A DNA stretch of 64,000 nt, taken from the NCBI GenBank assembly GCA_033065855.1, contig JAVXUO010002759.1, positions 30,376-94,375 of the forward strand, read 5' to 3'. The notes beneath the pieces were generated by a model. The model saw only the letters and a list, made by a program, of their open reading frames with translations, made no database searches and had not been told where the DNA came from. Made by a program: the position numbers and the translations under genes. The DNA is from Escallonia rubra (lineage: Eukaryota > Streptophyta > Magnoliopsida > Escalloniales > Escalloniaceae). Positions 36,194-47,950 of the stretch are shown here, one piece after another (within the stretch, counting starts at the first letter, position 1; each line of letters begins with the position of its first letter).

Positions 36194-36704
36194 TGTTAAA
36201 CTTTAGACATCTACCAAGTAGCATGTAGTGGGTTCGGGAGCATACCGTATGAAGTATCTCAAAAATTCTGACGAAGGATCCTTGTTGTTACAAGCCTCTA
36301 ACAATTTGATCACTTATCGCAAGTACGAAAAACGACTACTAGAGTCGAGTTCCTCGTTTACGAACCAAATCCTAGAGCTTGGTGATGCTCTGTAGGTAGT
36401 GCAACATGGGGATGTATATATTTTTGCAGGAGAAGACTCGTGACTTCTTAACTTATGACTTTTTCTCCTTCTATTGGGATATGTCTAACCATTATATAGA
36501 GATAGTATGAGGGACTGATTTTATCTCACACACTTAGGAGCTAAAGACTGTATTTATCTCAAACACTTAGGAGATAAAAACTGTATTTATCTTAAACACT
36601 TAAGAGATAAATATGATATTTTCTAATTGACCATAGTTATCTTGACTAACAAACATTATCTATTAGTGGACGGATAATGGGTCCACCAACCCAATTTACT
36701 AACA
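36194..36704 (-). repeat. 5' LTR of element B
   Basis: 511 bp, in + orientation beginning TGTTAAACTTTAGACATC and ending CCCAATTTACTAACA. The inner edge (36179-36193) is a decayed initiator-Met primer site: TAGTATTAGAGCATG where element A has TGGTATCAGAGCATG. Related to the element A LTR, sharing for example the words CTACTAGAGTCGAGTTC and CGAACCAAATCCT in reverse orientation, but clearly diverged. Confidence 0.9.
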
Positions 36705-37499
36705 ATGAATGTGAGGGTCAGAAAGATTGCTATAATATAAATTCCCGAATTGGTTGCCTATGATGGTAGCTATTTGGATTATAAAGTAGGGGACGAAGGA
36801 TGCATAAGGAATGAACTTTCACTTAGATGAACCCAAATCTACCACAAAGTCGAGCATGTAAGAGATTGACTAAGCCACTCATGAAATGGAGACCTCGCTA
36901 GTTAAGCCTCAAAACCAGGTGATAACCAATCAATTCAGGTCTGACACGTTGCACACTCTAAGAATATTATCCACATTTGACTAAATATTGTCATGTGAAC
37001 TTGGGGTTCGATAAGTATCTTGGCCTTGCAAGTAGTTTGATAAAGGCTTAACGGTGAGAGTATGAGGCAAATAACAACCCCATACGGAAATGTTGGCTCG
37101 ATTTTCTTCAACCATCGTAAAACTTCATCATTAGAAAGGTCTTGAGAAAATAACAAGTCAGATCTAGTTAGCTGGGGGGGGCAGCCTGGTAAACTCGACC
37201 TGATCGAGTTAGGTGGGATACTTAGGCATTGGTCCTAAACATAAAACTGATTTCTTCATCATATTCTTCATCAATAGTGAAGGCCTCACCTTCCATCAAC
37301 TCTTCCTATGTAATTACATCACAAAATTACGGCAGAGAATCACATACTAATTCTGACTTCATAAAATTAGGGCAGAGAATCACATACTAATTCTGACTTC
37401 AAAACTTACTCGCTGGTTGGAACTATAAAGATGGTTGGATCCATAACTGGTCTGCTATCATCAATGTAATTGATCCTTTGGGCGGCAAGGGTTATTTCT

Positions 37500-38640
37500 G
37501 AACATTTGGCTTTACAGGAGGGGAGACTTAACCATTATCGATAAGGTCTTGTACGGCGTTTCTAACCATTATGCAATCTCCATAGGGTGTCCCTTCCGTT
37601 TATGATAAGGGCAGAAGGCATGATTGTTGTATCCTTCCGGTATTACCACGGGAGTGGGGTAAGCAGCAGCTTGGCTATCATCCCTCTTCTCAACAACTAT
37701 TCAAATACTTTGTAGAATAACGCATTCAACTGTGTGAGCTTCCTCCTAGGCTCTGAAGCGGCCTCCCATGACACTACCTGAGGAGCTTGCACGTTGTTAA
37801 CATTGTTGGTTGTGTATTAAAGCTCTTCGGGCCTGCTCGATATACCCCTGGCTTTGACTCGCGAGCGATGGTTTTCTTTTTTATGGCATCTTATATTTGT
37901 ATGAGGGATCCCATAAGAGCTTTGAATGACGATGTGTGGTAATGACCAAAGATATAATCATGCATAAGAGAAGCAAATTATTCCTGGCAATATTCACTTG
38001 CTCTTCCTTCGTCGGACGGTTCACCTTCTGAGTGTCATTGTCTCTCCATCTCATAATGAAGGCAGACACTGACTCTTTCGGTTCTTATTTCGTGGTCTCT
38101 TAATCTCTCCGAGTAATGTCCAAGTTGGCGTTGTACTGGTATTGGTTCATGAACTCTATCATAACATCTTTCCAAGTTCGAACTCGGGCTTAATCCAAAG
38201 TGAAGAACCAATGCGAGGTGACTCCAGTGAGAGTATGGTGGAACAACTATATCAGCACGGATGTACATCTTGACATGGATCTTCTGGTTTTTGATCCCAT
38301 CAAACTTATCTATCTCCAGCATCTTGAACTTAGGAACAATCTATTCTTAGGATTCATGGTCAGGGCACTAAGGTGTAGAGGGTCATCACTCTCCTCATTC
38401 GGGAAATTTGGGATTCGAGTGCCGCCAGTCGCCAGTTTGTCTTTCCATTTCGGAACTGCGGGTTTCACTTCTTCATTCTTGGATTCATACTGCCAATCAA
38501 ACTCTGGACCCTTCCGCTTGTCATCTTTCTTTTCCCTCTCCCCTCATCTTCTTGATCTTTCCTACCTCTCTTCTTGAGTTTGCCTATTTCCTTGGCGTTC
38601 TAGACTACTAATTTTCCAGGTTGCAAAACCATTTTGAAAA
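37500..38640 (-). pseudogene. Gypsy-type gag fragment of element G
   Basis: The minus strand reads a charged segment, then KFKMLEIDKFDGIKN (about 38320), the usual Gypsy gag opening. After a frameshift come SVSAFIMRWRDNDTQKVNRP (38085-38010) and, near 37630, a CPYHKRKGHP block that looks like a gag zinc knuckle. Indels shift the frame at about 38230 and 38050, and stops follow 37881. The order and spacing match the retrotransposon gag domain of plant Ty3 elements. A 42-bp direct repeat at 37318-37401 lies beyond it. Confidence 0.65.
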
Positions 38641-39495
38641 TATTTCTGTAGTTCACTCATAATACAGACCAAACCTGATATCTGTGGAAAATCCTCAACC
38701 ATTGGAGTTCGTGAGAGCTTTTGGACAAGTCCCAATACTTACATGTTTAGCCTTAATTGTATAGAGAAAATTTTAAAAATTTTAATTACCCATGATTGAG
38801 CTGGCTGGCTCATACCCTAATAGGGGCGAAGGGAAATTTTCTAGTAATTGAGGTGTTTTTTCAAAATTTCAAAAAGTTAAGGGGTAGTACTGACTAACAG
38901 TTCGGTTAGTCAAAGTCTCCCCCTTTTGCAAAGTTACCAGTTTAGCTTATAAAATGTTGGTTAGTGGTTGGTTTCCCTGCCAACATGCCATAGGCCAATT
39001 TAGGTAGTCTCCTAGTAAAGGGCAAAACACTGAATGGTCAGGGTGTGTGGGTTTCTCTTAATACCAGTGAAAAGGTCACTACATCGACTTAACTGTACCA
39101 TATACCCCCCGGGTAACCCAGGAAGTTAATAATGGGCAATTATCAGTATGCGTACAAGTTGTTTGATATACTAAGAAGACCATGAGGTCCCTTTAGTATG
39201 AGCTATGGACTTGAGGGTACAATCAAAAGATCGCCTTGAGAAGTTCAGACCAGGAGCTCCAAGGGCTTCAACCGTTGCCCTTGAATGAGTGGTTAGGGTA
39301 ACGTGCGTATATGTGAGGTATGGAAATAAGAACACAAGTACAGTTACATCACCTTGTACATGTCAAACAACATACAATAAGGCCAACAAATTACTGAAAA
39401 TTTTCAAGTCTAGACCCTTATTTTTAGTCTCCTGCGGAGTTGCCACTGAGCAAACAGCCTCGAAAAAATTCCCAGAAGGATTTTAAGAGTCGCCA

Positions 39496-40586
39496 TCTTA
39501 TATAATAAGGAAAAATAAGAAAAAAATAGGAATGATTCTAAAGTGTCCAAAAGAATAACTAATCTATCAAAAACTAGGAGATTGGTTCGGGGACTAAGTT
39601 ATGCAGCGGGAAGGTGTTAGGTAGCCGCCACACCCTTTCGGTCTCTACTTCATTTATATTAATTATTGGCCTTTAAAAACATGTAAAATACAATAAATGC
39701 CACCCTAAGTTTATTTGTATGTTTTTGGCTTGAACTCGACTCAAGGGTTGAATTGCCTACATATCTAGTTGGACAAACTGTATCAAAACTATCATAGTTC
39801 GACTCTGATCCTACGGGAAGTAATCTAGATTTTAGTCCTAGACTTAGACAAGGAGATATAAAGACTCTTTGTGTACTTTTCGTAATGGAAATGTGACTAC
39901 GGGAAGGTGAGACAATTCTATGTAATCTTCTACACTAGAAAGCCGTTAAAGATTACCTCTTGAAGTCGCTTATCTGGAAGACTTGGAGATGTTCTCTGAA
40001 GGATCCATGATGCAAAGACTAAAAGGAATTTTAAAGTGACTATGAATGGCTAAAATTCTCGAGAGAGATAGTGCATCACTTCACGAAGAAATAGTACACA
40101 AGTTCTAAAGTGAATGAGCACTTGGATTCTGTACCTCTAAAAATGAAGGCCAAGGCCCCCATTTATAGAGCTCAGGAATGCGGAATCTGAGACGATTGGC
40201 TATGTTAATCTGCAAGACTGGAGATAAGTCAGAATATTGGATAAAATCGCAATTAACCCGCCGGCTGGTCAAAAATCGGCCGATTCATCCCATAATGTAA
40301 TTATGATTTTTTTTCAAATTTCGAGGCATTATATTACCATAATTTTCATAATTATCTCTGATTTTACATATGGCGTGTACCAAACTCGGGATTTATTACC
40401 TTTAATTATATAAATCATGGATTTAATCTTTGTATCTGGGATAATTCACAGATTACTTCCCTAAATTATCTAGACAAACTAAATAGTATAATCTAGGCAT
40501 CAATCTGGACCAATTCACTAACTGGACTACTAGACAGGACTAGAATGTTGTCAGGACATGACCAATCGACTTGACAATTGGACTTA
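39496..40586 (-). repeat. LTR of element G, inner part
   Basis: Read on the minus strand it holds a TATA box CTCTATAAAT (40170-40161) and, near its end, GGCTACCTAACACCTTCCCG (about 39632-39613), a word common in plant Gypsy LTRs. The outer 119 bp are displaced to 44889-45007 by the insertion of solo LTR E. Confidence 0.65.
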
Positions 40587-40912
40587 TGTAACACCCCGTT
40601 CAAATTTCCTAGTAAATTATTTATAGTAAATAGTTTATTTTGGAATTTTTCGTAATATTAGAAAGTTTTGGGTAAACTTTTGAAAAAATACATAAAGTTG
40701 GAGGAGGATTTTGGTAATTTTCCTTTTAGGACATTATATAACAGGATCAGTTGTCCCCTAAGATTTATGTTCTTTTCGTTCCTTCTATTACGCGCGCGCG
40801 AGAGAGAGAGAGAGAGAGGGGGGGGAGAGGGAGAGCGAGTTAGTTTTTTAGAGAGAAAGAAGAAAGAAAGTGTAGAGAGAGAGGGGAGGAAAGGGAGTTT
40901 GAACGTGGGATC

Positions 40913-42812
40913 TGTAACGCCCCGAAAATTAATTAAAATTCCCGGTGCGTTAATGGTCGAATAAATCAGAAATCGGAGTAAACCTTACAATATCGAAAGT
41001 CTCCCAAACAAAATCAGAAACCTTAAAATATCATAAATATCCCAAACGGTCAATCAGAGCATGCACTAATAACTCCCAAGAGTATATCAATATCTGTCAT
41101 AGGGCCCAAAGCTTTTATACAATCCAAAAACTTTCTCCAACACGGAGTTCAAAACAAAACCTAAACAATACCAACTTGTCTTAATTAAATACACTTAAAT
41201 GTCAATACTAACTCTGAAATAAGGCAGCTAACTCTTGGTCACACAGCTAGCCCTTCGAATCCGAAATCCCACCTACTAATCACCTGAAAGGAAAAACCAT
41301 AAGGGAATGAGCCAAATGCCCAGTAAGGGTCGCTCAAAGGACCAATCAAACAAAACAAAATATATCTGAGAAAGACAAAATGTTTCAACGGAACGGATAA
41401 TCAAACTAGATTTCAAATGTCAAACTATATCTGAATACAAAGATAGACACAAAAGTTTCCAGCGGAACTGATAATCAAACCAGATTTCGAATGTCAAAAC
41501 ATGTATGAAAGATAAGATTTCAAAGACACACCGGTTTCAACTGAACAGAGGTCAGACCAAATATCAAATATCGAAATATATCTGAATACGGAAACAGACA
41601 CTCGCAGACCAAATATCAAATGTCAAAATATGTCTGAATACGGAAACATACACTATCAGAGCAAATATCAAATGTCAAAATATATCTGAGTACGGAGACA
41701 GACACTAGAGAGCCATTCAAAAAGTGGTCACATACGTCATTCCTAACATATGAGGCCGGTTGAGAAAGTGGTCACATATGTCATTCCTGACATATGAGGC
41801 CGGTTCAAAAAGAAAGATCGCGATCTCTAGCTCAACTCCCCTGAGCTAGCCCACGTTTCAATCTACGTGGGTAAGTCGGAAATAAGTCACATACACAGTG
41901 ACATGGCTTATAAAGTCACCAAAATAAAATCTCAAAATAACCATTATCAAATATCGGACATTTCAAACCATATTCAAAGGTTTCAAAATAACATTATCAA
42001 ATTACGGACTTGTCGAACAATAAGTAGAGTATACGAAATAATGACAATCATAAATCACTGTAACGACAATCATAAATCACTGAAACGAAAGATATCAATA
42101 TGTCAAAATTCTGAGGTCAAACAAATTCGACGGAATTTGATTTTCACAAATCATAGAATTGACAACAAGTCATTCTTAACAAAGTTCAAAACAAAAAAGA
42201 GAGGAAGAATCACTTATCTCCATTTGAAGAAGTTCATATTTCAAAAGAATCTAAAGACTTACATGAGCGATTGGTCAATCGCTGATTCGAATTTTGAAAG
42301 TAAACTATTACCTTAATCAAGCCTTTGCGAGCCACAAATCCTTAAGCTCCTCCTTAGAGCTTCCAAACTTTTCAAGCCTTCTTCTCCGTCTCTCTCTCTT
42401 TCTCTCTCTCTCTCGCGCGCGCAAAGGAGAAGAGAAAAAACAGAGAACCCAAAAAGGTTAGAAATGAAATAAAACACTATATATAGGGGGCAAAATTTTT
42501 AAGTTTCTATTCGACCGAAAATAGTTTTCAGTCGACCGAATCCAACATAGGTGAAACTGGTTCACTTTTCATTCGACCGAAAGTACTGTTCATCGACTAA
42601 AAATTTCAGAAAAACTTTTTAGTCTACTGAAAACTTCAGAAACTCCAAAACATTATTTCCCTTCATTTTGATTCGAACGAAACCACTTTCATTCGACCGA
42701 AAATTTCAAAAACAATCCCAATTCATTTTCTAAATTTTAACAAAAGACCAAGAAATTATTTATTCAAAAATAATAATTTCACATAAGAAAAAGAAAATTT
42801 CAGGGTGTTACA
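40913..42812 (-). mobile_element. solo LTR F nested in solo LTR E
   Basis: 1,900 bp, flanked by the exact duplication GGATC (40908-40912 and 42813-42817). On the minus strand it starts TGTAACACCCTGAAATTTTC and ends TTCGGGGCGTTACA, so it lies in the orientation opposite to E. It holds a motif array (42702-42508), then a TATATATAG box (42486-42478), then CT repeats with GCGCGC. No coding region is seen. Confidence 0.87.
42508..42702 (-). promoter_or_regulatory. TTCGACCGAAA motif array in solo LTR F
   Basis: About seven copies of TTCGACCGAAA variants (ATTCGACCGAAAATA, AGTCGACCGAATCC, ATTCGAACGAAACC) end about 20 bp before the TATA box at 42486-42478 on the transcribed strand. The same motif type and the same position occur in element C, which belongs to another superfamily. 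Confidence 0.55.
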
Positions 42813-45007
42813 GGATCAAGCATTTGAATAGGATCTAACTCTTGAAGGAGGGATCACACTTAGGTAATCACTTTAAGAACCGTGCAATTTTTGTGTGTGT
42901 GTGTGTGTGTATACATGCGTATATATACATATATACACGTTTTTCTTTATGTAAAACTCCGCAAATTTGATCATGGATCTTATATTATTAAAGAATCTAT
43001 TAGGGTGTTAGAGAAAGAAACCAGAGCACTAAAAATGAGAAACAATGAAGGGAAAATGGAGAAAATCGAAACTACGGTTTGCTGTGTAAGCTGGAAGAAG
43101 ATGATGAACTACCTACGGTCATGGGTAGGGGAGCGTGGAGTGCCTTCCGACCACTTTTCTGGCCAAATTTTTTATAGTCACAAATTTATATCAATTTTAG
43201 AATTTCTGAGAAATTTTTAGAATTTTTTGAAATCATTTGATATTTTTTATATTTTGTGAAAATTTGAAACTTCTAAAATCTGTTTGGATTATTTAAAATA
43301 ATTATATAATTTTCAAAATTTTTGGGTACTATTTATATGATTTTAATATATTTCAGTTCAAATTTCAGAATTTTCAAAGGTGCTTTGCTATGATTTCTAT
43401 ATCGCATTTGTTAGGGCAAAATGAATAACTCAATAATAGTTTTAATGATTTTTTTGACCTGATTTTACTTTATGTATTTTTCTTACATATTTAAGGGTAT
43501 TATAAAAATTTTATTGACCTAGAAATATTAATGGCCATTTTTGGACTTTTTTCTATTTAATGAAATTATTTTTAAGTAAAAAATACTAAAAAAATCAGAT
43601 ATTCAGTATTCTGATTTTATATACTGTTTTGAGCTATAGAAACATTTTATTATATTTTTAGGTGTGGTTAAGTTTTGGGGTTGGGTTAGGGTTTTTAACT
43701 AGTTTTGGTTGTTTGTGCGAACCGTTGCGAATTGGATTATTCTGAGAATAGGAATGAGCACCATGCAGGAGTATTGGTCTTACTTATTGTAGTTTAGACG
43801 GTGTTCTGATATCTGTGTTGCCCTAACTTAGGTTACTCAGAGGACCTCTGATTTTGATTGATCGAGTGATTAGCTAGTTTTGGGCTAAGGTAAGGAATTT
43901 CTATCCGAACCCTAAATTCATCCACTTATATTCGCTCTTATTTTTTGATTTGTTTGTGGCTACCGTAGGACTCTGAATTTGAACTGATATGTTGTGTTAT
44001 TGCCATTGAATCCCCGTTATCAAGCCTTTACCACTTATTGGAATTCATATTGATGCTCATTATTTATTGCGCATCAAGCAGCAAAGTATATGTTGAATTA
44101 GCAATCATTGTCCTTATCTGTATTGACATGAGATTCTGCATTGATGTGTATTGGATGGAGTTGGTGTGTATGGGAGGAGTTGGTGTGTATTGGTGTGGGC
44201 TAGTACCTTGATGGACTAGCCAGTGTACATATGCATATGTAGTCTGTATTCATTTGTGCACTGCCTGCGTGGCTTTGCTTATCTGTTAGTTACCATGTGC
44301 TCTTGTTCAATACCATCTGATTTTGTTACATTATATCTAAAAGTGATTTATGGTTATATCTGATCGAAGGGGTTGAGCTGATACTCTTCCCGATATTGTC
44401 ATCGAATTATCTGTATTCATTTTGAAGTTCCTCGTTAGTTTGTCATCTAACTAAATATGTGAACCATTTCGTAATTCACTTCTTTTGGTCCTTAAGCGAC
44501 CTTACTGAGCTCTCAAAAGCTCACCCTCGTTTGTCCACATACTGTAAGTAATGTTCACCAGTAGATTGCTTAGGGATTGGTTAGAGCCTGAGTGAGAAAC
44601 TGGAGTAGTTTATCATTGTTTTGATTAGTAGAACCCTTGTGTGGGAAAATTTTGTTTAGTTCATTTTTTATTTTTATTTTGAGAACTTAAGTTTGGTCTT
44701 TTCGTCTATGACTATTTATTTCAAAGAAATTGAGGTGTTGCACCGATTAAAAGCTCTTACCTTTATTGAAATTTATTTATAGAATCGAGGTTATTTGTGT
44801 CATTTAGTGATCGATCGATCGAGTGATTGTTTTAACGTTCCAGAAGTTCAGGATATTAATGCCTCGATTTTTGGGTCGTTACAACTTAACTAGACTAAAT
44901 TAATTAATTGAGTCACATTATGAGGCCTAGACTCAATAATGCACTCTAATTAACAATAAATTCAACTAATTAATTATTTAACAATATCTACAATAATGGG
45001 GTGTACA

Positions 45008-46459
45008 CAAGAACCTTGAAGGGCTTATGCAAAAACGAGGATTAGCCCATCATATGGACACCGAAGTTTCTTTGCCTGGTTATAGATTCATAGCTAGTTT
45101 TTGTTGCAACTTCAACATTTATGTTTGGTTGTTTCTCAAAGGACACATCAACTCAAAGGATTAATTGATACATGTTTTCTCAAATATGGATAAGATCGAC
45201 CAAATATGGATTTTCTCTTGAATGGCCTTCTTTATAAATTATGTCAACCGTAGAAATAGTTAATTTATTTATCCGGTTCTTTTGCGTTGTTAATCATACA
45301 CGCTTGGTTTGTCAGTAGAACACATGCTTCATTCACTTGGGTGATACTATTCCATTTTTCCATGCGCGTATTTGTCTATCTAGTTAATACCCAAGCACAT
45401 ACTTTAACAACTTTAAGTTCCGTTGGTTCTTATCGCATGTTTGGTATTTAATGGCTCATATATTTGAGCCTGAATTTTGCTTTTCAGTCTTTTAGAATGA
45501 GCCTGCATAAGTGCGAGAGTTTAAGATTAGCCTTGAATGAGTCTGTAAAGGAACTCAAGAGTATCACTTGACTTGCCTTTCTGAGAAATGTATTGCCTTA
45601 TGGGCTCGTGGTTTGGGTTATTTCAAATAGTATCAGAGTCGAATCTTAAAAACTTGGGCAGGGTCATTTGGCTATGTTGCCATGGCTAGAGAGGTAAGTT
45701 TTGGGCTATTATGATATTAAGATTGGACCTTAGCGAGAATGTTAAGGCAAAAGGAGTTGAGATGTCATATTTCAAAAAAAAATGTGAGAGTTTGAGATTA
45801 GATTTAAGAGACATTACATAGGAGTTCCACAGTAGTTGCTTGGATAACCATTTTATTGAGATACATTGCTCTGTACAGGGCTGTGAATTCTGGTTGGCAC
45901 AATATTCCTATCTCCATGTCATTTGTTCCTGCTTGTTTAGATATATAAGCAATATGATCTTGCCTTTTGACCTTCTAATAGGTCTTTCAATGTTCTTGAT
46001 ATTTGTAAGATGTCTAAAAAGGTGTGGAAACTTACTCGTACTTCACAAGCAAGTATAAGAAAGCCTTATTCTTTATTATGGATGAGGTCATGTTATAAGG
46101 TCAAGTTTTTTTCTCTAAGTAAAATGACCCCGTAGAGTCTCTTTCTAAACCCTGGTTCCACTAAGGTATTTTCATAGCGACCCAAATCCATACGTTCAAT
46201 ATAAGGAAGTGCCTCTTTATAGGTTTGACCAAGTAAGTCTTTTTGGCACATTCTTACGAGACTATCCTTGCACTCCCCCCACTTGTCACAATATCCCTTC
46301 TTGATGCTCTTATATCCCGTATTGGATTGGAACAATATATAATTGGCCTTATAAGACCCTCGACACGAACTCACAAGTATTTGCTTGGCTAGCCTTTTTT
46401 AAAGGAGATATTATCCTGTGTTGGGGCCATAAAGTTAGGTCACTGCATAAGGCATCAAA
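45008..46459. other. degenerate repeat-like intergenic sequence, no gene
   Basis: AT-rich and without a supported gene. AATAGTATCAGAGTCG (about 45628) looks like a worn primer-binding site. The segment 46330-46459 resembles 52700-52830 on the other side of element D (TATAAGA...CTCA and ATTATCCT...GGCC...TAGGTCA blocks). The host DNA of D therefore seems to consist of decayed copies of one repeat. Confidence 0.35.
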
Positions 46460-46464
46460 CTAAC

Positions 46465-47927
46465 TGAAACCAATAAAACAACCCTAAAGGGGGGTGAATA
46501 GGGTTTTTGAAATATAATGGGGAATTTAAACTAAGCACAATCATAAATCTCAAACAAACCAAGTAATACTTCAATGAAGATACTAACTAAACAATCTCAA
46601 ACAATTAAAGAGCAATAAGTAAAGAGATTGAGTTAGAGATACTTGACAAGGAGATTTAAATGGTTCGGCTTGATATACCCTCAAGCCTACATCCACCTCT
46701 TCAAGGAAGTCCCTTGCAAGAGCACTAGAATCCATTAGCAACAATCTTCTTCCGGGTCAAGATCAAAACCCTTACAACACTTGGTGATATCCCCACACCA
46801 AGCACAAGCCTTGAATCCACAAAGCTCACCCAAGACTTGACAAACCCAAGCCTTGATCACAATCCTTTTACAAAGATCAAATGTGTACAAAGAAATCCTC
46901 TTGAAAGGAAATGAGTACAAATAAAGCTCTAGTGCAATAGAGAGATGAGAGAATTGATGACTTGAAGAATGCTCACTCTCAATCAAAGAATTGCTCACAA
47001 AGATGCTCTCTTTAATGATGTAAAATCATGAAGATGAAGAGAGAAAAGTTTATTCTATGAGCCTTGATGTTTCTCTAATGAATGGAGGCTTAGGATGTGG
47101 TTTCCATAGTGTATGATGAAGCCCCAAATCATTTATATAGAGAGCAAATGAAATATAGCCGTTATAGGCATAATATGGGCAAAACTGTCATTGTAGTCGA
47201 CTGTAACCCAATGCAATCGACTGTAATCCCTCGAAAATAGCCGTTGGAGTTTGTCCTTGAAAATAGCCGTTGGAACTGAATCTTGACCAATGCAGTCGAC
47301 TGCATTGGAATGCAGTCGACGGTATTCAATTACAGTCGACTGTATTACCCTACTGCCTATCGACTGCCTCACGGAACCCCTTTTCCTATTTTAGGCATAA
47401 CTTTCTCTAGAAAAATCGGATTGAGGTGCCATTTTTTGCGTTGGAAAGCTAATGAAAATTTTTATCAAGATATGAAAATATTAGCACCAAAAACAGTTTT
47501 TGAGAAAATTTGAGTAAGCTCCAAAGTTCACTCATTTTCAAGAACCACGCTTGTGTGAATGATTATGAACTCACATGCAATGCACAAGGTGTCCTAAGGT
47601 ATTTTTAGGTCATAGTCATCAATCCAAGCATCAAACCAAGACTAGTTATATAATAGGAAAGATCAATTATAATCGATAGTAACTTAGCCGATGCATTCTT
47701 TCTTGCTCTTCGACATTGGACTTGATGAAGCTTCTATTAGCATGTCCACTATAACTTTAAGCTTTTTTGGCTTTAATCTATCTATCCAACTTCTAAAATG
47801 TGTCTTCATGAGGGTGCATGTATATACCTACTAAGAATACACTCAAAGCACACATTAGAACATAATTAATGTGTAGTTATCATCAAAACAAGATGTAAGC
47901 CTAGGTTATCCAACCATAGGGCTAACA
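46465..47927 (-). repeat. 3' LTR of element D
   Basis: Starts TGAAACCAATAAAACA, ends ATAGGGCTAACA. TATA box CTATATAAA on the minus strand at 47140-47132. Upstream of it (higher coordinates) are MSA-like elements and CAGTCGACTG palindromes up to about 47350. Confidence 0.93.
47156..47350 (-). promoter_or_regulatory. U3 array with MSA-type elements and CAGTCGACTG palindromes
   Basis: On the minus strand TCCAACGGCTA occurs twice (47248-47238 and 47274-47264). It fits the plant mitosis-specific activator consensus YCYAACGGYYA exactly. A third site, TATAACGGCTA (47166-47156), has one mismatch. They are mixed with five or so CAGTCGACTG-like palindromes. The TATA box follows at 47140-47132. The 5' LTR has one exact site (51533-51523) and the one-mismatch site (51451-51441). 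Confidence 0.5.
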
Positions 47928-47950
47928 ATCTCCCCCTTTTTGATGATGAC
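47928..47950 (-). other. polypurine tract of element D
   Basis: The minus strand reads ATCATCAAAAAGGGGGAGAT up to the LTR edge, nearly the same as in element C. The segment 47951-48978 between it and gag is AT-rich, with CTCCCCCTT words and no reading frame. Confidence 0.85.

Larger units (their letters stand above)
20351..36704 (-). mobile_element. Ty1/Copia element B with two nested insertions
   Basis: Flanked by the target duplication ATGAA (20346-20350 and 36705-36709). Its 5' LTR is intact at 36194-36704. Its 3' LTR is spread over 20351-20630, 30630-30649 and 31521-31747 because element C and a hAT-like transposon inserted into it. With those removed the 3' LTR is about 514 bp against 511 bp for the 5' copy. 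The internal part (31748-36193) is related to element A but lacks gag, protease and the first half of integrase. It is a dead, nested element. Confidence 0.93.
40587..44883 (+). mobile_element. solo LTR E inserted in the LTR of element G
   Basis: Begins TGTAACACCCCG and ends GGGTCGTTACA, flanked by the exact 5-bp duplication ACTTA (40582-40586 and 44884-44888). Without the nested insert F it is 2,392 bp. A TATATAA box is at 40735-40741, followed by a GA-rich tract at 40800-40885. The TGTAACACCCC...GTTACA ends are typical of chromovirus-type Gypsy LTRs. No internal region is present, so it is best read as a solo LTR left by recombination. Confidence 0.85.
36710..45007 (-). mobile_element. decayed Ty3/Gypsy element G (partial)
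   Basis: Minus-strand remnant with one recognisable LTR (39496-40586 plus 44889-45007, about 1.2 kb, split by solo LTR E). A primer-site-like TGGCGACTC (39495-39487) would pair with a tRNA ending GAGTCGCCA, probably tRNA-Arg. Gag pieces lie at about 38640-37500. No pol or second LTR was found. Its left limit is unclear because element B is inserted there, and 36710-37480 is assigned only by position. The LTR start TGTACACCCCATT (minus strand, 45007) is typical of Gypsy LTRs. Confidence 0.6.

Noticed and set aside
41867..42316. 149-codon + strand frame
   Set aside because: It lies inside solo LTR F, against its orientation. It is Lys/Ile/Asn-rich from AT-rich DNA and has no domain.
46735..46998. 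Cys-containing minus-strand frame repeated at 51020-51283
   Set aside because: Both copies lie in the LTRs of element D and are duplicated with them. The frame opens in non-coding LTR sequence and resembles no known domain.
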